NCBI GenBank assembly: GCA_019426215.1
Contig: CM033399.1
Span: forward strand, 27,041,022 to 27,105,021
Direction of reading: 5' to 3'
Source of the DNA: Buddleja alternifolia
Taxonomy: Eukaryota; Streptophyta; Magnoliopsida; Lamiales; Scrophulariaceae
DNA: 64,000 bases
Under the pieces are notes generated by a model. The model was not told the origin of the DNA. It saw nothing but the letters and a program-made list of their open reading frames with translations, and ran no database searches. The position numbers and the translations under genes are program-made. Below, in pieces: positions 32,628-44,300 of the stretch. The stretch's first letter is position 1. Each line of letters opens with the position of its first letter.

Positions 32628-34200
32628 TGTTGGTCCCAAGTGGCATACGAAAGGATCTAGAAGGGGAGGGGGGTGTTGAATAGACCCTGAAGTCTTTTTC
32701 GACTTCAAAAAGATTCGTATTAAAATGTTTTGGACACTTGAAATGTAGACGCTCGACTAAGCGTTTACTTTAAATATAAACGCTTTGGCTGAGCGTCTAA
32801 TGAAGACTGTTTTATAAAGTCAACTTAGATTTTAGAATTTGAATAGTACAACCAAATAGGTTTAAGTGTTCACTTCTTTAATCAGTGTTAGCACAACAGA
32901 ATGATTTTGAAGTCTTCCTTTTTGAAAGCTTTAACGTCACAGAAAGTGTTTTAGTTGCTTAGCGTTCACTTGAATTTTACTTAACAGATTTATACAAAGA
33001 TATAATAATATGAAGAATGACTGGAAAGTAAACAGCACGATATTTGTAAGGTTCGTTGGGTGGTGTAATCCCAACTACGTCCTTCTTCTCCTTGAACACT
33101 TGGAGGCAATCCACTAAAATGATTCTCAAATAATCACACAGAATCTTCTACAAATTAGGGAGAGATGGATGTTGATGACTTGAGCTCCTTGATCACATAG
33201 ATTTATGCTCCAAATCACTTCAATCCCCTTGCTTCTTTCATCCAGAAATAATGCAAGTATCCAACTTCGACTTCACACAGATCGCGAGGCTTGGATGAGG
33301 TTTTTCTAAATGGTTTGTTTGATTTTGATGAAGTTCAAACACTTGGGAATATCTCAAAAGTAATGTGGGTTTCTTCAAAAAGAATGTTTGAGATATTGGT
33401 TGATTGTCTCAGGAATTGAAGAAAAGCAAGGAGAATGTTTTTTTGAATATTCTAGCTTTTCTGAGATTTTAAGGAATGAGATTTCAATGCAACATCAATT
33501 TGGCTTGGAATTGATCGTTTTTTTTGGTTTGTTGTTGAAGTCCTATTTATAGGCATTCTCGGAAAAAAGTGTCAATTTGACACATACACAGGCGCGTGTC
33601 TCTCACTTCCGCGAATGAACCACTTTTGTCCTTTTTCCTGAAAATCTGCTGCACAAAAGTTGGTGCTGCAGTCTGTGAAAAGTTGACAGTCCAATAGGGT
33701 GGCTTCTCCGTACATCTGAAAGAGCTTATCACATTTAATGCTCTTATCAGCATTTAATGCATTTGAATTAAATACCCGTTGGTATTTAATGCATTGAGAA
33801 TAATTGCATTAAACTCCTTCTGGACTTGGAAATAAATTCAGGTGAAATCTATCATTGATAGACGCTTATCCATCCTTGAATTGCTTCTGCCCTATAAGGT
33901 AACGCTTGATATAGTTGGATATTTAGACGCTTGGAAACTTCATCTTCATTCAAACTTTAGGCGCTTGAGTCTTCGAACTAAACTACTGATAAGCTCACTT
34001 AGAATTCATCAGACGCTCAGCCTAAGACTACTTAGCCTAACAATCTAGAATAAAACAAAACGAAGCCTATAAAGCCTATTACAAATCTAACGCTTCAAAG
34101 CTTATACATGATTTCTACTAAAATCAAACTTACATATTTTGGGGTCTAAAATAAACTCCTAATTGTCATCATCAAAATATCTAACATGAAATTCCTAACA
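32628..34200 (-). mobile_element. Solo LTR of the copia family
   Basis: 1573 bp starting TGTTGGTCCCAAGTGG and ending TTCCTAACA, flanked by ATATT on both sides (32623-32627 and 34201-34205). Related to, but clearly diverged from, the LTRs at 34390 and 46926, and closer to the solo LTR at 59041. Minus orientation is inferred from the full-length copy; TATAAATA (plus 33544-33551) is the matching TATA box. Rich in ACGCT/AGCGT motifs. Confidence 0.9.
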
Positions 34201-34389
34201 ATATTCTTGTGTTCTCCAAAGATATTGAATTACATTTTAAGCATTTAGATATTTTTAGAAAAATTATTATTCAAAATGGATTGGTCATATCCAAACCAAA
34301 AATGTCTTTGTTTCAAACTAATGTTAGATTTCTTGGTCATAATATTGAAAAAGGAAATATTATTCCTATAAGTAGAAGTATAGAATTTG
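34201..34389 (+). pseudogene. Pararetroviral RT, middle piece between two LTR insertions
   Basis: It continues directly after the YIDD motif interrupted at 32627 (LVFSKDIELHFKHLDI, then VRFLGHNIEKG), the palm/thumb boundary of the RT. It runs open to the next insertion at 34390 and resumes at 48707. Confidence 0.75.
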
Positions 34390-36157
34390 TGTTGGTCCCA
34401 AGTGGTATACGAAAGGGTCTAGAAGGGGGGGTTGAATAGACCCTGAAATCTTTTTCGACTTCTTAAAAATTCGTATCACTTTGAAGTATTTGAACGCTTG
34501 ACAGGTTTAAGCGCTGGATGTGACGCTTGAGAAACGTTAACTTAGACTCGGTGATTTCAACGCTTACCAAAGTAGGGCAGAGTTTAGTCACTAAATCAGA
34601 GTTAGCACAGCGGAAGTATTTTATAGCTTAGCGTTCGGTTAATTAATCGAAAGTGGTCGCTTGGTTGTTTTAAGATTTTATCAGAATGTATGCAGTATGA
34701 ATAGTAAAGTAGTAAGACAATGAATGCTTAAAGAGGTAAATGACACAAGATATTTGTAAGGTTCACTGGGTGATGTAATCCCAGCTACGTCCTTCTTCTC
34801 CTTTTATCAGGGAGGTTTTTCCACTATGATGATTATCGAAGAGTCACACAGAGACTTCTACAAGATAGAGGGAGATTGGATATGATCTTGGAACTCCTTG
34901 GTCACACAGATTTCAGCTCCACTAAAGATCTTCTATCCCCTTGCTTCTTTCACTCAGAAATGGTGCAAGTTACTCTTGATCTCGGAACTCCTTGGTCACA
35001 CAGATTTCAGCTCCAATAGAGATCAACTTCAACAAGCTTCTTTTACACAAAAATATTGCTTGCAAGTCAACCAGCTTTCTCACTCAGATGAAAGGTGTTG
35101 ATGGTTTTGGTCACGGGTTTGTTTGTTTTTGGAAAGTTCAAACAACTTGGGGATATCTCAATGGTAGTATAGGTTCTTCTTAAAAAGAGATTTGAGATAT
35201 GGGTGACTGTCTCTGGAATATTTGTGAAAAGCTTATATGGATATTTGGCTATGATTTTTAGTAAGCTTTTCTTTCAACAAGGTAGGTATTTTTTGTGTGT
35301 GTCACTTTTTCATCGGTTTACTTGTTTGTTGAAAGAGCTATTTATAAGGTATTGGTGGTTTTTGTCCGTTTGACTCGGTTGGAGTCTCGTTTCCCCAAAC
35401 ATTCCTTGAGTTCAGACATTTCTAACTTTGGGTATATTTAATTGGTTAGGCATGGTCTTGGTTTCATAAATCTGACAGTCTAGGTCAAAGATATGGCTTG
35501 CCCATAAGTTATAGTGCTTATATTTTAATAGCACTTATCCGACTTTTAATGCATCTTGTCTTATTTCCGTTGGAAATAATTCGTCCGTTTGATTCATGCA
35601 TTTTTTAAGTCTTTGGATGGTTTTGGGTCTGAATTCTTTTTCAGGTTACGTTCTTTGTAGGTTGTGTTGGTTTAACCTTTTTGGACGCTTCCTGAAGAGA
35701 ATATTATTCTCGTGTATTGGACAGACGCTTGGACTGATCCTGACTTTCTTTTCTTTATTTCAGACGCTTACTCTTCAATCTTGTCTTGATGGTCTCACTG
35801 AGAATTCCGTCATTCACTTGATGTTGAGTATTCGGCCTGAGTTATCCATTCGTAGTTTGAGCACTGGGATAATCCCTAAAGCGTTTGACGGACGCTTCAA
35901 GATATCTTTATCCATTGTAGCTTTAGACGCTTGATCTTCACCTTCATCACTTGGTAGACTCACCCAGAATTTTCCTAAGTGTTTTAGTGTCACATACTTA
36001 GTCTAAGGAATTCTACAAAGATAAATACTATAAGCCTAAGATAAATAAGCTTTCAGGTACTTATACATAACATTCTATGAAAGCTTTTACACTTTTCGGA
36101 GTCTAACAGAAAGTCCTATTTGTCATCATCAAAACATCTAATATGAAATTCCTAACA
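34390..36157 (-). repeat. 3' LTR of the copia element
   Basis: 1768 bp, TGTTGG...CTAACA. It has TATAAATA on the minus strand at plus 35339-35346, a 7-G run near the outer end (13 G in the other LTR), and many ACGCT/AGCGT motifs. Confidence 0.92.
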
Positions 36158-36175
36158 ATTTTCCCCTTTTTGATG
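36158..36175 (-). other. Polypurine tract of the copia element
   Basis: On the minus strand AAAAAGGGGAAAAT abuts the 3' LTR, as expected for plus-strand DNA priming. Confidence 0.75.
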
Positions 36176-36339
36176 ATGACAATACTTATTTGGTTCAAGC
36201 GTTAGATACCTGAAGGTTAGCGTAAGTTAGTAAGTTAGTTTGAGCTTTAACGAGATGTTTCAGCTGTAAAATGCATTTTATATATATATTTCACAGTGCA
36301 GGCATTTTACAACTAAAAAGAGAGAGGCACAAGTAAAAA

Positions 36340-38094
36340 TTAAGATCGTGGCTTGATCTTGTATCTCTTAGTCATTTCAGCACGGATTGCTTCAGTTATC
36401 TGATCTTCTAACGTCATCATTGCCGCATGATCTTTACTGATTATGTGCTTGTTTTCTTGAACTTGTCGTGCCTTAAAGGCAATGAAGTGTTTATCCCATT
36501 CCTCTGGACTGATGCCTATGTATCGTAGGCAAATTCTGAAGGTTTGGTCGAAGTCAGACATTTTTCTTTCTAAGGCTAATACTGCTGGATCAGTTGGTTC
36601 TGGAATTGATGCTCTGAGAAGAGGAATGTCAAACTGTTCAAGCAGTGCTCTTGAAGGCAATGGAAGAGTTGGATAGAGCACTCTGGGAGTTTCTTTCTTA
36701 TTGGACGCTTCAACCGATGTGGTTACCCAAGAGGGATAGGGATACCTTGGTTCTGCACTCAGTGCGAGAGAAGTATCAATGTGTTGACGCTTGGATGGTG
36801 GAGGAGGAACTTGATCTTTAGATGTTGACGATTTCCTCTTTTCTCCCTTCTTTTCCCCCTTATTGCCATCATCAGTCTGTATGAAATGCTGAGTAAGAAG
36901 ACTGACTTGAGCAGCAATCTGAGCGACAGAGGCCTCAAGAGTGGTTAGACGCTGGTCGAAATGTTCTTTCATGACCAGGAGTTGAGCTTGATTAGCGTCT
37001 GTGAGAGAGGTCTCGAGAGCCGTGAACCGGTCTTGTAGATCATTGGTTAAAGCCACATGACTTGCCTGAGTAGCTGTAGATAGTTGTTGTATTTGAGTGA
37101 GGCATTCAGTCATGGACGGTTGAGCGTGGGGAAGTGCAGGGCGGACTTGAGGCTTAAAACGAGATGTGTGTTTGAGAGATTCAATAGGTACTTGATTAGT
37201 AGGATCAAATACTGTTCCTCGAAGCTCTGGAGCAGTGTTGGACTCGGTGGATGCAGTAGAGTCGGATTCAGTTGGACTGGGAGAATGAGGCGCTTGAGGT
37301 AACTCTAATAAGCGCTCAGGAGCAGGTAACAGTTCAGCTGGTGCTGCAGGAAATTCTGATTCTATTCGGCTAAAGTCCGTAAACCGAAAGTCCAAGCTGG
37401 CAAACGGTTCATCTGCATATGGATACGTAGCAGTCTGCAGGAGTTCATTCAAATGTAGAGTGGGGAGATAAGTACCTTGAATGAACGTTCTGATAGGACT
37501 ATCCAGTGCCCTGATATACAGTGGCCCGAGGATATCCAGCACATGAGTGGGAAAGAGTTTGGAGGGCGCTTTGCAGATGGAGAATAAGGCATCTGGGCAA
37601 TAGTGTTGTGAGAAGCCAATTAGCCGATCTGTTGGGAGAGTCTTCGGTTTCCGAGAGTCGGGAACGCGGAGCCGGTAATACTCTTCCAAGTATGGGTAGA
37701 TGGCTGAAGCAAGCGCTTGAGATCTTTCTAGCAGCGATAAACCAAAATCATAGTGACTGGAGACTTCTTGTCGAATAGACGGAAGAAGTGGATATCCTCT
37801 GAAAGAATTGATCCGAGAGCCATCCCATTGTCGCAGATTGTCTGTGAAGATTTTGTCGAATAGAGAGACTGGAGGCATAATTGCCATCATGAGAGAAAAG
37901 TTGTCTTCACAGTGGCTAGGGGTGCAGTTCAGACAGGACATGGGAGAAGAGCCGCTGGTGGACGCTTGATCATCAAAGCGTAGAGAAGAGTTGGCCAGTT
38001 TGTGCAACGCTTGTCTTAAGCGGTGTTCAGGTTGATGGCGGATCAGAGGCAGCTTCAGAACGGGTCCAAGTCTATGCTGGCGCTGCGTCAGCAT
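36340..38094 (-). CDS. Copia extra ORF C (584 aa), unknown, coiled coil
   Basis: Function not recognised. The middle (about residues 320-400) is a heptad-rich coiled coil (ALTNDLQDRFTALETSLTD, MKEHFDQRLTTLEASVAQI). It is followed by a strongly basic nuclear-localisation-like stretch (KGEKKGEKRKSSTSK, then PPPPSKRQH). The N-terminal half contains a globular-looking part with aromatic residues (FRGYPLLPSIRQEVSSHYD). Its ATG (38094-38092) overlaps the stop of ORF B (ATGCTGA). It lies in sense with gag-pol, before the polypurine tract. It might act as a chromatin/targeting or structural accessory protein; that is a guess. Confidence 0.6.
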   Translation of the reverse strand: MLTQRQHRLGPVLKLPLIRHQPEHRLRQALHKLANSSLRFDDQASTSGSSPMSCLNCTPSHCEDNFSLMMAIMPPVSLFDKIFTDNLRQWDGSRINSFRGYPLLPSIRQEVSSHYDFGLSLLERSQALASAIYPYLEEYYRLRVPDSRKPKTLPTDRLIGFSQHYCPDALFSICKAPSKLFPTHVLDILGPLYIRALDSPIRTFIQGTYLPTLHLNELLQTATYPYADEPFASLDFRFTDFSRIESEFPAAPAELLPAPERLLELPQAPHSPSPTESDSTASTESNTAPELRGTVFDPTNQVPIESLKHTSRFKPQVRPALPHAQPSMTECLTQIQQLSTATQASHVALTNDLQDRFTALETSLTDANQAQLLVMKEHFDQRLTTLEASVAQIAAQVSLLTQHFIQTDDGNKGEKKGEKRKSSTSKDQVPPPPSKRQHIDTSLALSAEPRYPYPSWVTTSVEASNKKETPRVLYPTLPLPSRALLEQFDIPLLRASIPEPTDPAVLALERKMSDFDQTFRICLRYIGISPEEWDKHFIAFKARQVQENKHIISKDHAAMMTLEDQITEAIRAEMTKRYKIKPRS

Positions 38095-38510
38095 GTAGCG
38101 TGCAAATTTGGTCTTTTATCATGAATCCCTATTCTGAATAGATGGGGAGCACTAACCAAGTCTTCAAATTTATACGTGTCACCCATGTAAGCTTCAGCCC
38201 ATCTTATCTCAGTCATACAATACTCAGTGCCTGCATTAAGTATAGCACGAAACCCTTGGTGATGAATATCACAGATGGATTCAAAACGATACCTGTCGGG
38301 TTGGTAGTTAGCGTTCCAGACGCAGTCAAAATATGCATCGGTTTCAAGTTGAATCATCTCGGTCAGGGATGCTGGACGCTCACCGGCATGTACTCCTTTA
38401 TTCTTCCACAGGAGGAGAGGATTAGCTGAGCGCTTGTTTTCCTCGCTTTTGACCAGTGTTAGAGAGTGAGAATAGCCTTCTCTGTTTAGTAGCTCTTCCG
38501 TTGGGTTCAA
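38088..38510 (-). CDS. Copia extra ORF B (140 codons), possible frameshifted continuation
   Basis: Open frame between ORFs A and C, without an ATG at its 5' end; its first usable codon TTG (38510) overlaps the TGA of ORF A (38509-38507). It is followed by the ATGCTGA overlap with ORF C. Content is ordinary soluble-protein-like (YFDCVWNANYQPDRYRFESI). It may be made by frameshifting from A, or A-B-C may be one ancestral protein broken by two indels. Confidence 0.5.
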   Translation of the reverse strand: MNPTEELLNREGYSHSLTLVKSEENKRSANPLLLWKNKGVHAGERPASLTEMIQLETDAYFDCVWNANYQPDRYRFESICDIHHQGFRAILNAGTEYCMTEIRWAEAYMGDTYKFEDLVSAPHLFRIGIHDKRPNLHATC

Positions 38511-40318
38511 AGCTGATCCTGACGCTCATAGACTCTGATGTTGTAGTCGCGGAGAGCGAAGCCAGTGGGTTTGCTTGTCCCACAGTCCAGATAATAAGCT
38601 AAGTCAACATCAGCTCTAGGAGTCGTGCCTCCTTGCCGCTGTGCTTGGAGAGTGACGGAAGCCGGGATGTGTGTGGGAGTCTTCCCGAGTTCAAGCGCTG
38701 TGTAGTAAGCTTCATCAGCTGGGGTGGAGGCTGTATTAAAGAGAGTGTTGCGTACAGCCAGATCAAACTTTATGAGCTTGGCGATATCATTTTCGGCATT
38801 GATAAGACTTTCTTCATTGTAACCTGCAGGTATGAAGTTCTCTGCGGGCGCTGGAGGCAAATAATCGACTGAGTGATCGATAGTCTTTGAGGGATCCAGC
38901 TTGAAGAAATGTCGATGGATCACAACGTCGTTAGCATCGCTCTGACCTTCTGAGCGTGCCTCTGTTGTACTAGGTAATGCAAGCAATGGTTGAGCCCTTG
39001 GGATTTCAGGTTCATCCGGCTCGAGATTTGTAGATTCGATGGCAGCTTCATGTGCGATGGCCACAATTTGGGTCATATCAACATCCAGATGGACATCAAC
39101 TGGTGTTTCGAAGGATGATATCGGGACAGCAGCTATGGCTTGATCTCTTTGTGTAGTCTCAGAAGAGATGGCAGCAGTTGGACGCTTACGCCTCTTGAAG
39201 ATACGCTTCACATTTATACCTTCGGCGGGGAACGCTTGAGTCTGTGGAACTGCAGGTTCTTCAAAGTCAATATTTTTGAGAACCTTTTCCAGATCTTTCC
39301 GACTAATGAGGGGTATAGAATCCTCGTCATCTTCATCGCTTTTGATAGGTTGAGCCTTGGGCTTTCGAGGAGCCCGTTTCTTTGTGACAGTGGGACGCTT
39401 CACATTATGTTTGGCTTTTGCCTGATCTGGACGCTCAGCCTCCTCATCTGACGCTGCTCGGACAACTTGGCGCTCAGAGAGAGGCTTAGCAGCACCTCCA
39501 ACTTTGGGTGGATTGAAAAGATTATTGATGATTCTTGGCCCATAGAACTTATGCTTGGCCACGGTGACTCCTGCTGAAGAGGTGCATTCTGCTCGGAAAA
39601 GTAGATCACTTAAAACTAGACCATAAGGTCTGTTTGAAGTGCGTAGACTGTCTCTGAACCTGCTGAATATATAGGCGCTCCAGTTGATTTTTATCTTGAG
39701 TAGGATGGCAGTCATCATCTGGAACTGGGTTGGGTTGATTTTGTCGAAGGTTCCCACTCTGCATTCTATGTTTTTACTGCAGAAATCAGCCAAGACTCGA
39801 TACCTGTTCACTATATCTTTCTTCTCAAAGTACGGTTTGTATGGAACATCATCGTAAGCGCTAATCTGAGTCCAGACTTCTTGAATTTGTTCTTCAGTGA
39901 TAGTGTCTAAAGTGGCTCCAGCATTAGGTAGAGAGAAATTCTGGGCAATAGAGGCCGCAGAGAGAGTGAACGTCTTTGATTCCTTCTTGGAGACAGGAAA
40001 CAAACAAGTGATGGAAGTCTCATCGTCAGACAGTCGAGCATTTCTCCAGAAAAATTCTAGTTCTTCAGGAAACATATACGAGTATTTCGTGAGAAATTTC
40101 TGAAGCCCAGCCTCTGCTACAGAATCCATTATTTCCGTTAAATCAATTTGGGGGTTTTCATAGAGAAACTTCCAATCAACTATAAGGCCTTCAGTGATCT
40201 TGACAATAACTTCAGAGGTTCCAGCAGTAGCTTTCTTGGGTGCCATTAGTGAGCAGTAGACAGAGATTACGAAGGAAAATTTTTCGTTTTTGAAAAAGAG
40301 AGAGACTTGTTTTTGCAC
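38507..40318 (-). CDS. Copia extra ORF A (603 aa), putative plant transposon-protein-like domain
   Basis: It starts after pol, in sense orientation. Two possible starts: ATG at 40318, or a second Met about 25 codons on (MAPKKATAGTSEVIV). Residues about 70-260 look like the helical 'putative plant transposon protein' domain found in many plant retroelements (FTLSAASIAQNFSLPN, NRYRVLADFCSKNIE, INPTQFQMMTAILLKIKINW). From residue about 310 it is basic and disordered (KKRAPRKPKAQ), then acidic. Role unknown; similar ORFs in Sireviruses have been called envelope-like, but I see no signal peptide or membrane segment. Confidence 0.6.
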   Translation of the reverse strand: MQKQVSLFFKNEKFSFVISVYCSLMAPKKATAGTSEVIVKITEGLIVDWKFLYENPQIDLTEIMDSVAEAGLQKFLTKYSYMFPEELEFFWRNARLSDDETSITCLFPVSKKESKTFTLSAASIAQNFSLPNAGATLDTITEEQIQEVWTQISAYDDVPYKPYFEKKDIVNRYRVLADFCSKNIECRVGTFDKINPTQFQMMTAILLKIKINWSAYIFSRFRDSLRTSNRPYGLVLSDLLFRAECTSSAGVTVAKHKFYGPRIINNLFNPPKVGGAAKPLSERQVVRAASDEEAERPDQAKAKHNVKRPTVTKKRAPRKPKAQPIKSDEDDEDSIPLISRKDLEKVLKNIDFEEPAVPQTQAFPAEGINVKRIFKRRKRPTAAISSETTQRDQAIAAVPISSFETPVDVHLDVDMTQIVAIAHEAAIESTNLEPDEPEIPRAQPLLALPSTTEARSEGQSDANDVVIHRHFFKLDPSKTIDHSVDYLPPAPAENFIPAGYNEESLINAENDIAKLIKFDLAVRNTLFNTASTPADEAYYTALELGKTPTHIPASVTLQAQRQGGTTPRADVDLAYYLDCGTSKPTGFALRDYNIRVYERQDQL

Positions 40319-41339
40319 GAATGTAATAGAGTATAAGAGTGTTTGTGTTCTGCAGAAACTTCAATTTGAATGTTCGGTGTGTTTGAAGTTTGAGATGTTG
40401 ACACGTGGAGGAATATAAATCTCAGCCATTAAAATATAACTGTGGACGTGAATTTAGATTAAATAGGCACGGTTTCTTTTAGTAACTGCCACATATACTA
40501 TTTTGAAGTCCGATTAAAAGTTTGAAACAGAGACTGAGAGTGATACGTGTGCCCATGAAAAGCGGATACGTTCTTTATGAAAACTGTTCGGGAATCATAA
40601 TTTTGAACACTATTCAAATGCCCGCCAAAAATTTGTTAAAGCGTCCGGACCTATTCAGAATGACGCTTGAAACAATTTAGTGTTATGTGGACGCTTGAAA
40701 ATCTTGAGAGTCTCTTTCAAGTAACATGTTGTGCTTTAGCGGTCATTGTAACATATAGAATTATTCCTTTCAGGGTGTATATGAGGACACAGTTTCCCAG
40801 TACTTAACATTAGGTCTTGGTAGTAGTGTTTTACTTTTGGTTTAAAATTTTCAGTGCTGGTTGTATTCGTCTAAGATACATGGTAATTGTACTGACGCGT
40901 GTACATGTGCTGAACCATCTTTGAAAAACGTGATGAGTACCCATGGGTTTTCTTGAGCGAAGGGTGAGGAATGTCAAGTCAGCATTAATTGCATTGATTG
41001 ACTAATCCACTTTCTCGTTTTAGCGTAGGGTAATGTACGCTTGCTTTTAAAAGGGTCTTTTTTCTAACTGCTTTAGCCGGGAATAAAGCTAAGCGTTTAG
41101 TTTATTTTGAAAGAAGTGCAGACGCTAAGACAGATTTGTGTAATAAGCGTCAAAAAGGTTTTAAGTGTATGGTGCTAAGTGCGTATGACCGATGCAAGGG
41201 AAAACATTTTTAGTCATATTCACTTAGGTATAGTTAGCTCTTTTAAGGTTCCCCCTATGTAGGTTCCCCATAAATTTCATAACATACAGTGAATTCCCCC
41301 TAAATTTCATGCCTAACAAAAGTATGATGTTTCGAATGA
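40319..41339 (-). other. Spacer between pol and ORF A
   Basis: About 1 kb without a long ORF inside the copia element; contains several GACGCTT/AAGCGT motifs. It could contain a subgenomic promoter or splice acceptor for the extra ORFs; none can be pinned down by eye. Confidence 0.5.
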
Positions 41340-44300
41340 TTAAGCATTTAGATCAATCATACCTAGTTCACTTCTTAAAGTGAGAAAACGTTGTTCGTTA
41401 AGCGCTTTGGTGAAGATATCTGCCAGTTGCTTTTCTGTACCAATGAAGTGCATGGAGATATCTTTCTTTTGAACGTGGTCACGTAGAAAGTGATAGCGAA
41501 TGTCAATGTGTTTGGTTCTAGAGTGAAGAACTGGATTTTGAGTCATTGCTAAGGCGCTTTGATTGTCACAATGGATAGGAGTTGGATCTAGGATTATTCC
41601 ATAATCTCTAAGTTGTTGCCTCATCCAAAGGATCTGTGCACAACAGCTTCCAGCGGCTACATACTCAGCCTCAGCGGTGGAAGTAGCGATGGACTGTTGC
41701 TTCTTACTATGCCATGAAATTAGTCTATCACCTAGAAATTGACATGTTCCACTAGTACTTTTTCTATCTATTTTGCATCCTGCAAAATCTGCATCTGAAT
41801 AACCAATTAGTTCAAAAGGAGAATCCCTAGGATACCATAAGCCCACATTTTGTGTGCCTTTTAGGTACTTAAGGATTCTTTTAGCAGCAATTAAGTGTGA
41901 TTCTCTAGGATCAGCTTGAAATCGTGCACACATGCATACTGAGAACATAATATCAGGTCTACTAGCTGTAAGATAAAGAAGTGATCCAATAATACCTCTA
42001 TAGTTAGTGATATCAATTTTCTTTCCATTATCGTCTCTATCTAGCTTAAGCGTTTGGCTCATTGGAATTTTTGAAAGTGATGCATTTTCCATACCAAATT
42101 TCTTGATCATATCTCTAGTATATTTAGTTTGATTTATGAATATGCCATTAGGGAGTTGTTTAACTTGTAATCCTAGGAAGAAAGTTAATTCACCCATCAT
42201 GCTCATTTCAAATTGATCTTGCATCATTTTCGAAAATTTCTCACATAGACGCTTATTGGTAGATCCAAATATAATATCATCAACATAAATTTGAACTAGG
42301 AGAATATCTTCATTATGGGTAATTTTGAATAACGTTGTGTCAACGCTGCCTTTTGAAAAGCCTTTACCTATAAGGAAGATAGAGAGAGTGTCATACCATG
42401 CTCGTGGTGCTTGTTTAAGACCATAGAGTGCCTTGTCCAATTTGTAAACCATGCTTTTCCCATGGTTGTTGATGAATCCTGGTGGTTGCTCCACATATAC
42501 TTCTTCTTGGAGTTTACCATTCAGAAATGCACTCTTTACGTCCATTTGATACACTGTAAATTTGTTAAATGCTGCAAACGCTAGAAACATGCGGATTGCT
42601 TCAAGTCGGGCAACTGGAGCGTATGTTTCATCAAAGTCGATGCCCTCTTCTTGACAGTATCCCTGAGCTACGAGTCTGGCTTTGTTTCTAATCACAATCC
42701 CATTCTCATCCATTTTGTTTCTATAGACCCATCTAGTTCCAATGACCCCTTGGTGGGTTGGTCTTGGTACTAGCGTCCATACCTTATTTCTTTCAAATTG
42801 GTTTAGCTCTTCTTGCATGGCTTCTATCCAACTTGGATCGTTAAGCGCTTCATCCACTTTCTTTGGTTCCATTTGAGATAGGAAGCTTGCAAACATGGCC
42901 TCATTTATTGTAGCGGCTCTTGTTCTAACGGGTGCTCCAATATCTCCAATAATTAGTTCTGGTGGATGGTCTCTGAGCCATTTTCTGTCTGGTTGGAACG
43001 AGTTAAGAGATTGATCTAACGTTTGATTAAACTGTGTAGGCGCTTGACCAATTCCTTGCGTAGGCGCTTCAGTGTTTATAGTTTGAATTTGCTCTTGATG
43101 AACATTTCCTTCATGATCATCAGCGTTTCTTGCAATGTCATCGTTGATGTCTTTACGAGTAGTCTTAGGGTTAGGTACAATGATTTCATTATCTTCATCA
43201 ATATCACTATCATCACACAGATTGATTTGTGACGCTTGTTGAGATAAATCTTCAATTCCTGCATCATTAATATTAACCTTACTCGGTTCTTGGTTAGCAT
43301 CATCAAACACAACATGAATGGATTCTTCAACCTTCGATTTGATCTTATTTAAGATGCGAAAGCTCTTTCCATTTTTGGCGTAACCTAGAAAGATTCCTTC
43401 ATCTGCTTTAGGATCAAATGTCTTTAGGCTTTGGGAACCATTGTTATGAATGAAACATTTTGAACCAAATACATGAAAGTATGAAACATTCGGCTTACGT
43501 CCCTTCCATAACTCATATGGAGTCTTTTCATGTTGCTTGTTGATCATACACCGGTTCTGAGTGTAGCAAGCAGTGTTGATAGCTTCGGCCCACAACCTTT
43601 GAGGCAGCTTAGACTCGGCTAACATAGTCCTAGCGGCTTCTTTAAGCGTTCTGTTCCGTCGTTCAGCAACTCCATTTTGTTGAGGTGTTCTAGGTGCTGA
43701 ATACTCATGAAGTATTCCAAAGTCTTTACAAAATTTCTCAACAATATGGTTAGTAAATTCAGTTCCTCTATCACTTCTAATTCTTGTTACTTTTAGATCT
43801 TTTGAGTTTTGTAGTTGACGAATTAGAGAGGTGAGCTTGGCACTAGTTTCATCTTTAGATGCTAGAAATTCTACCCATGTATAGCGTGAAAAATCATCAA
43901 CTATTACTAGTGAATACTTTTTACCACTAACGCTCATGATTTGAATAGGACCAAACAAATCTAAATGTAGTAATTCAAGTATTCGAGAGGTCGATAGATG
44001 AAGCTTCTTCTTAAAGGATGATTTAACTTGTTTACCCATTTGACAGGCATCACATAAGCGATCTTTATTAAAGGAACCTTTAGGTAATCCCTCTACGAGA
44101 TTTAGAGATATTAATTGAGAGATTGTTTTGAAATTGAGGTGATTCATTTTTCTGTGCCATAACCAACCTAATTCGTTTTGATTCTTAGCTACGAAGCATG
44201 TAGGGTTGTTATCTAATGTTGAATCCCAATCTACTAAGTATACATTGTTTGTTCTTCTTCCTTTTAATTTAGTAGATCCTGTCTTAACATCGATTATCTC

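Noticed and set aside
36340..40318. Retroviral envelope protein
   Set aside because: No signal peptide, transmembrane segment or fusion peptide is visible in the three extra ORFs; calling them envelope would be unsupported.
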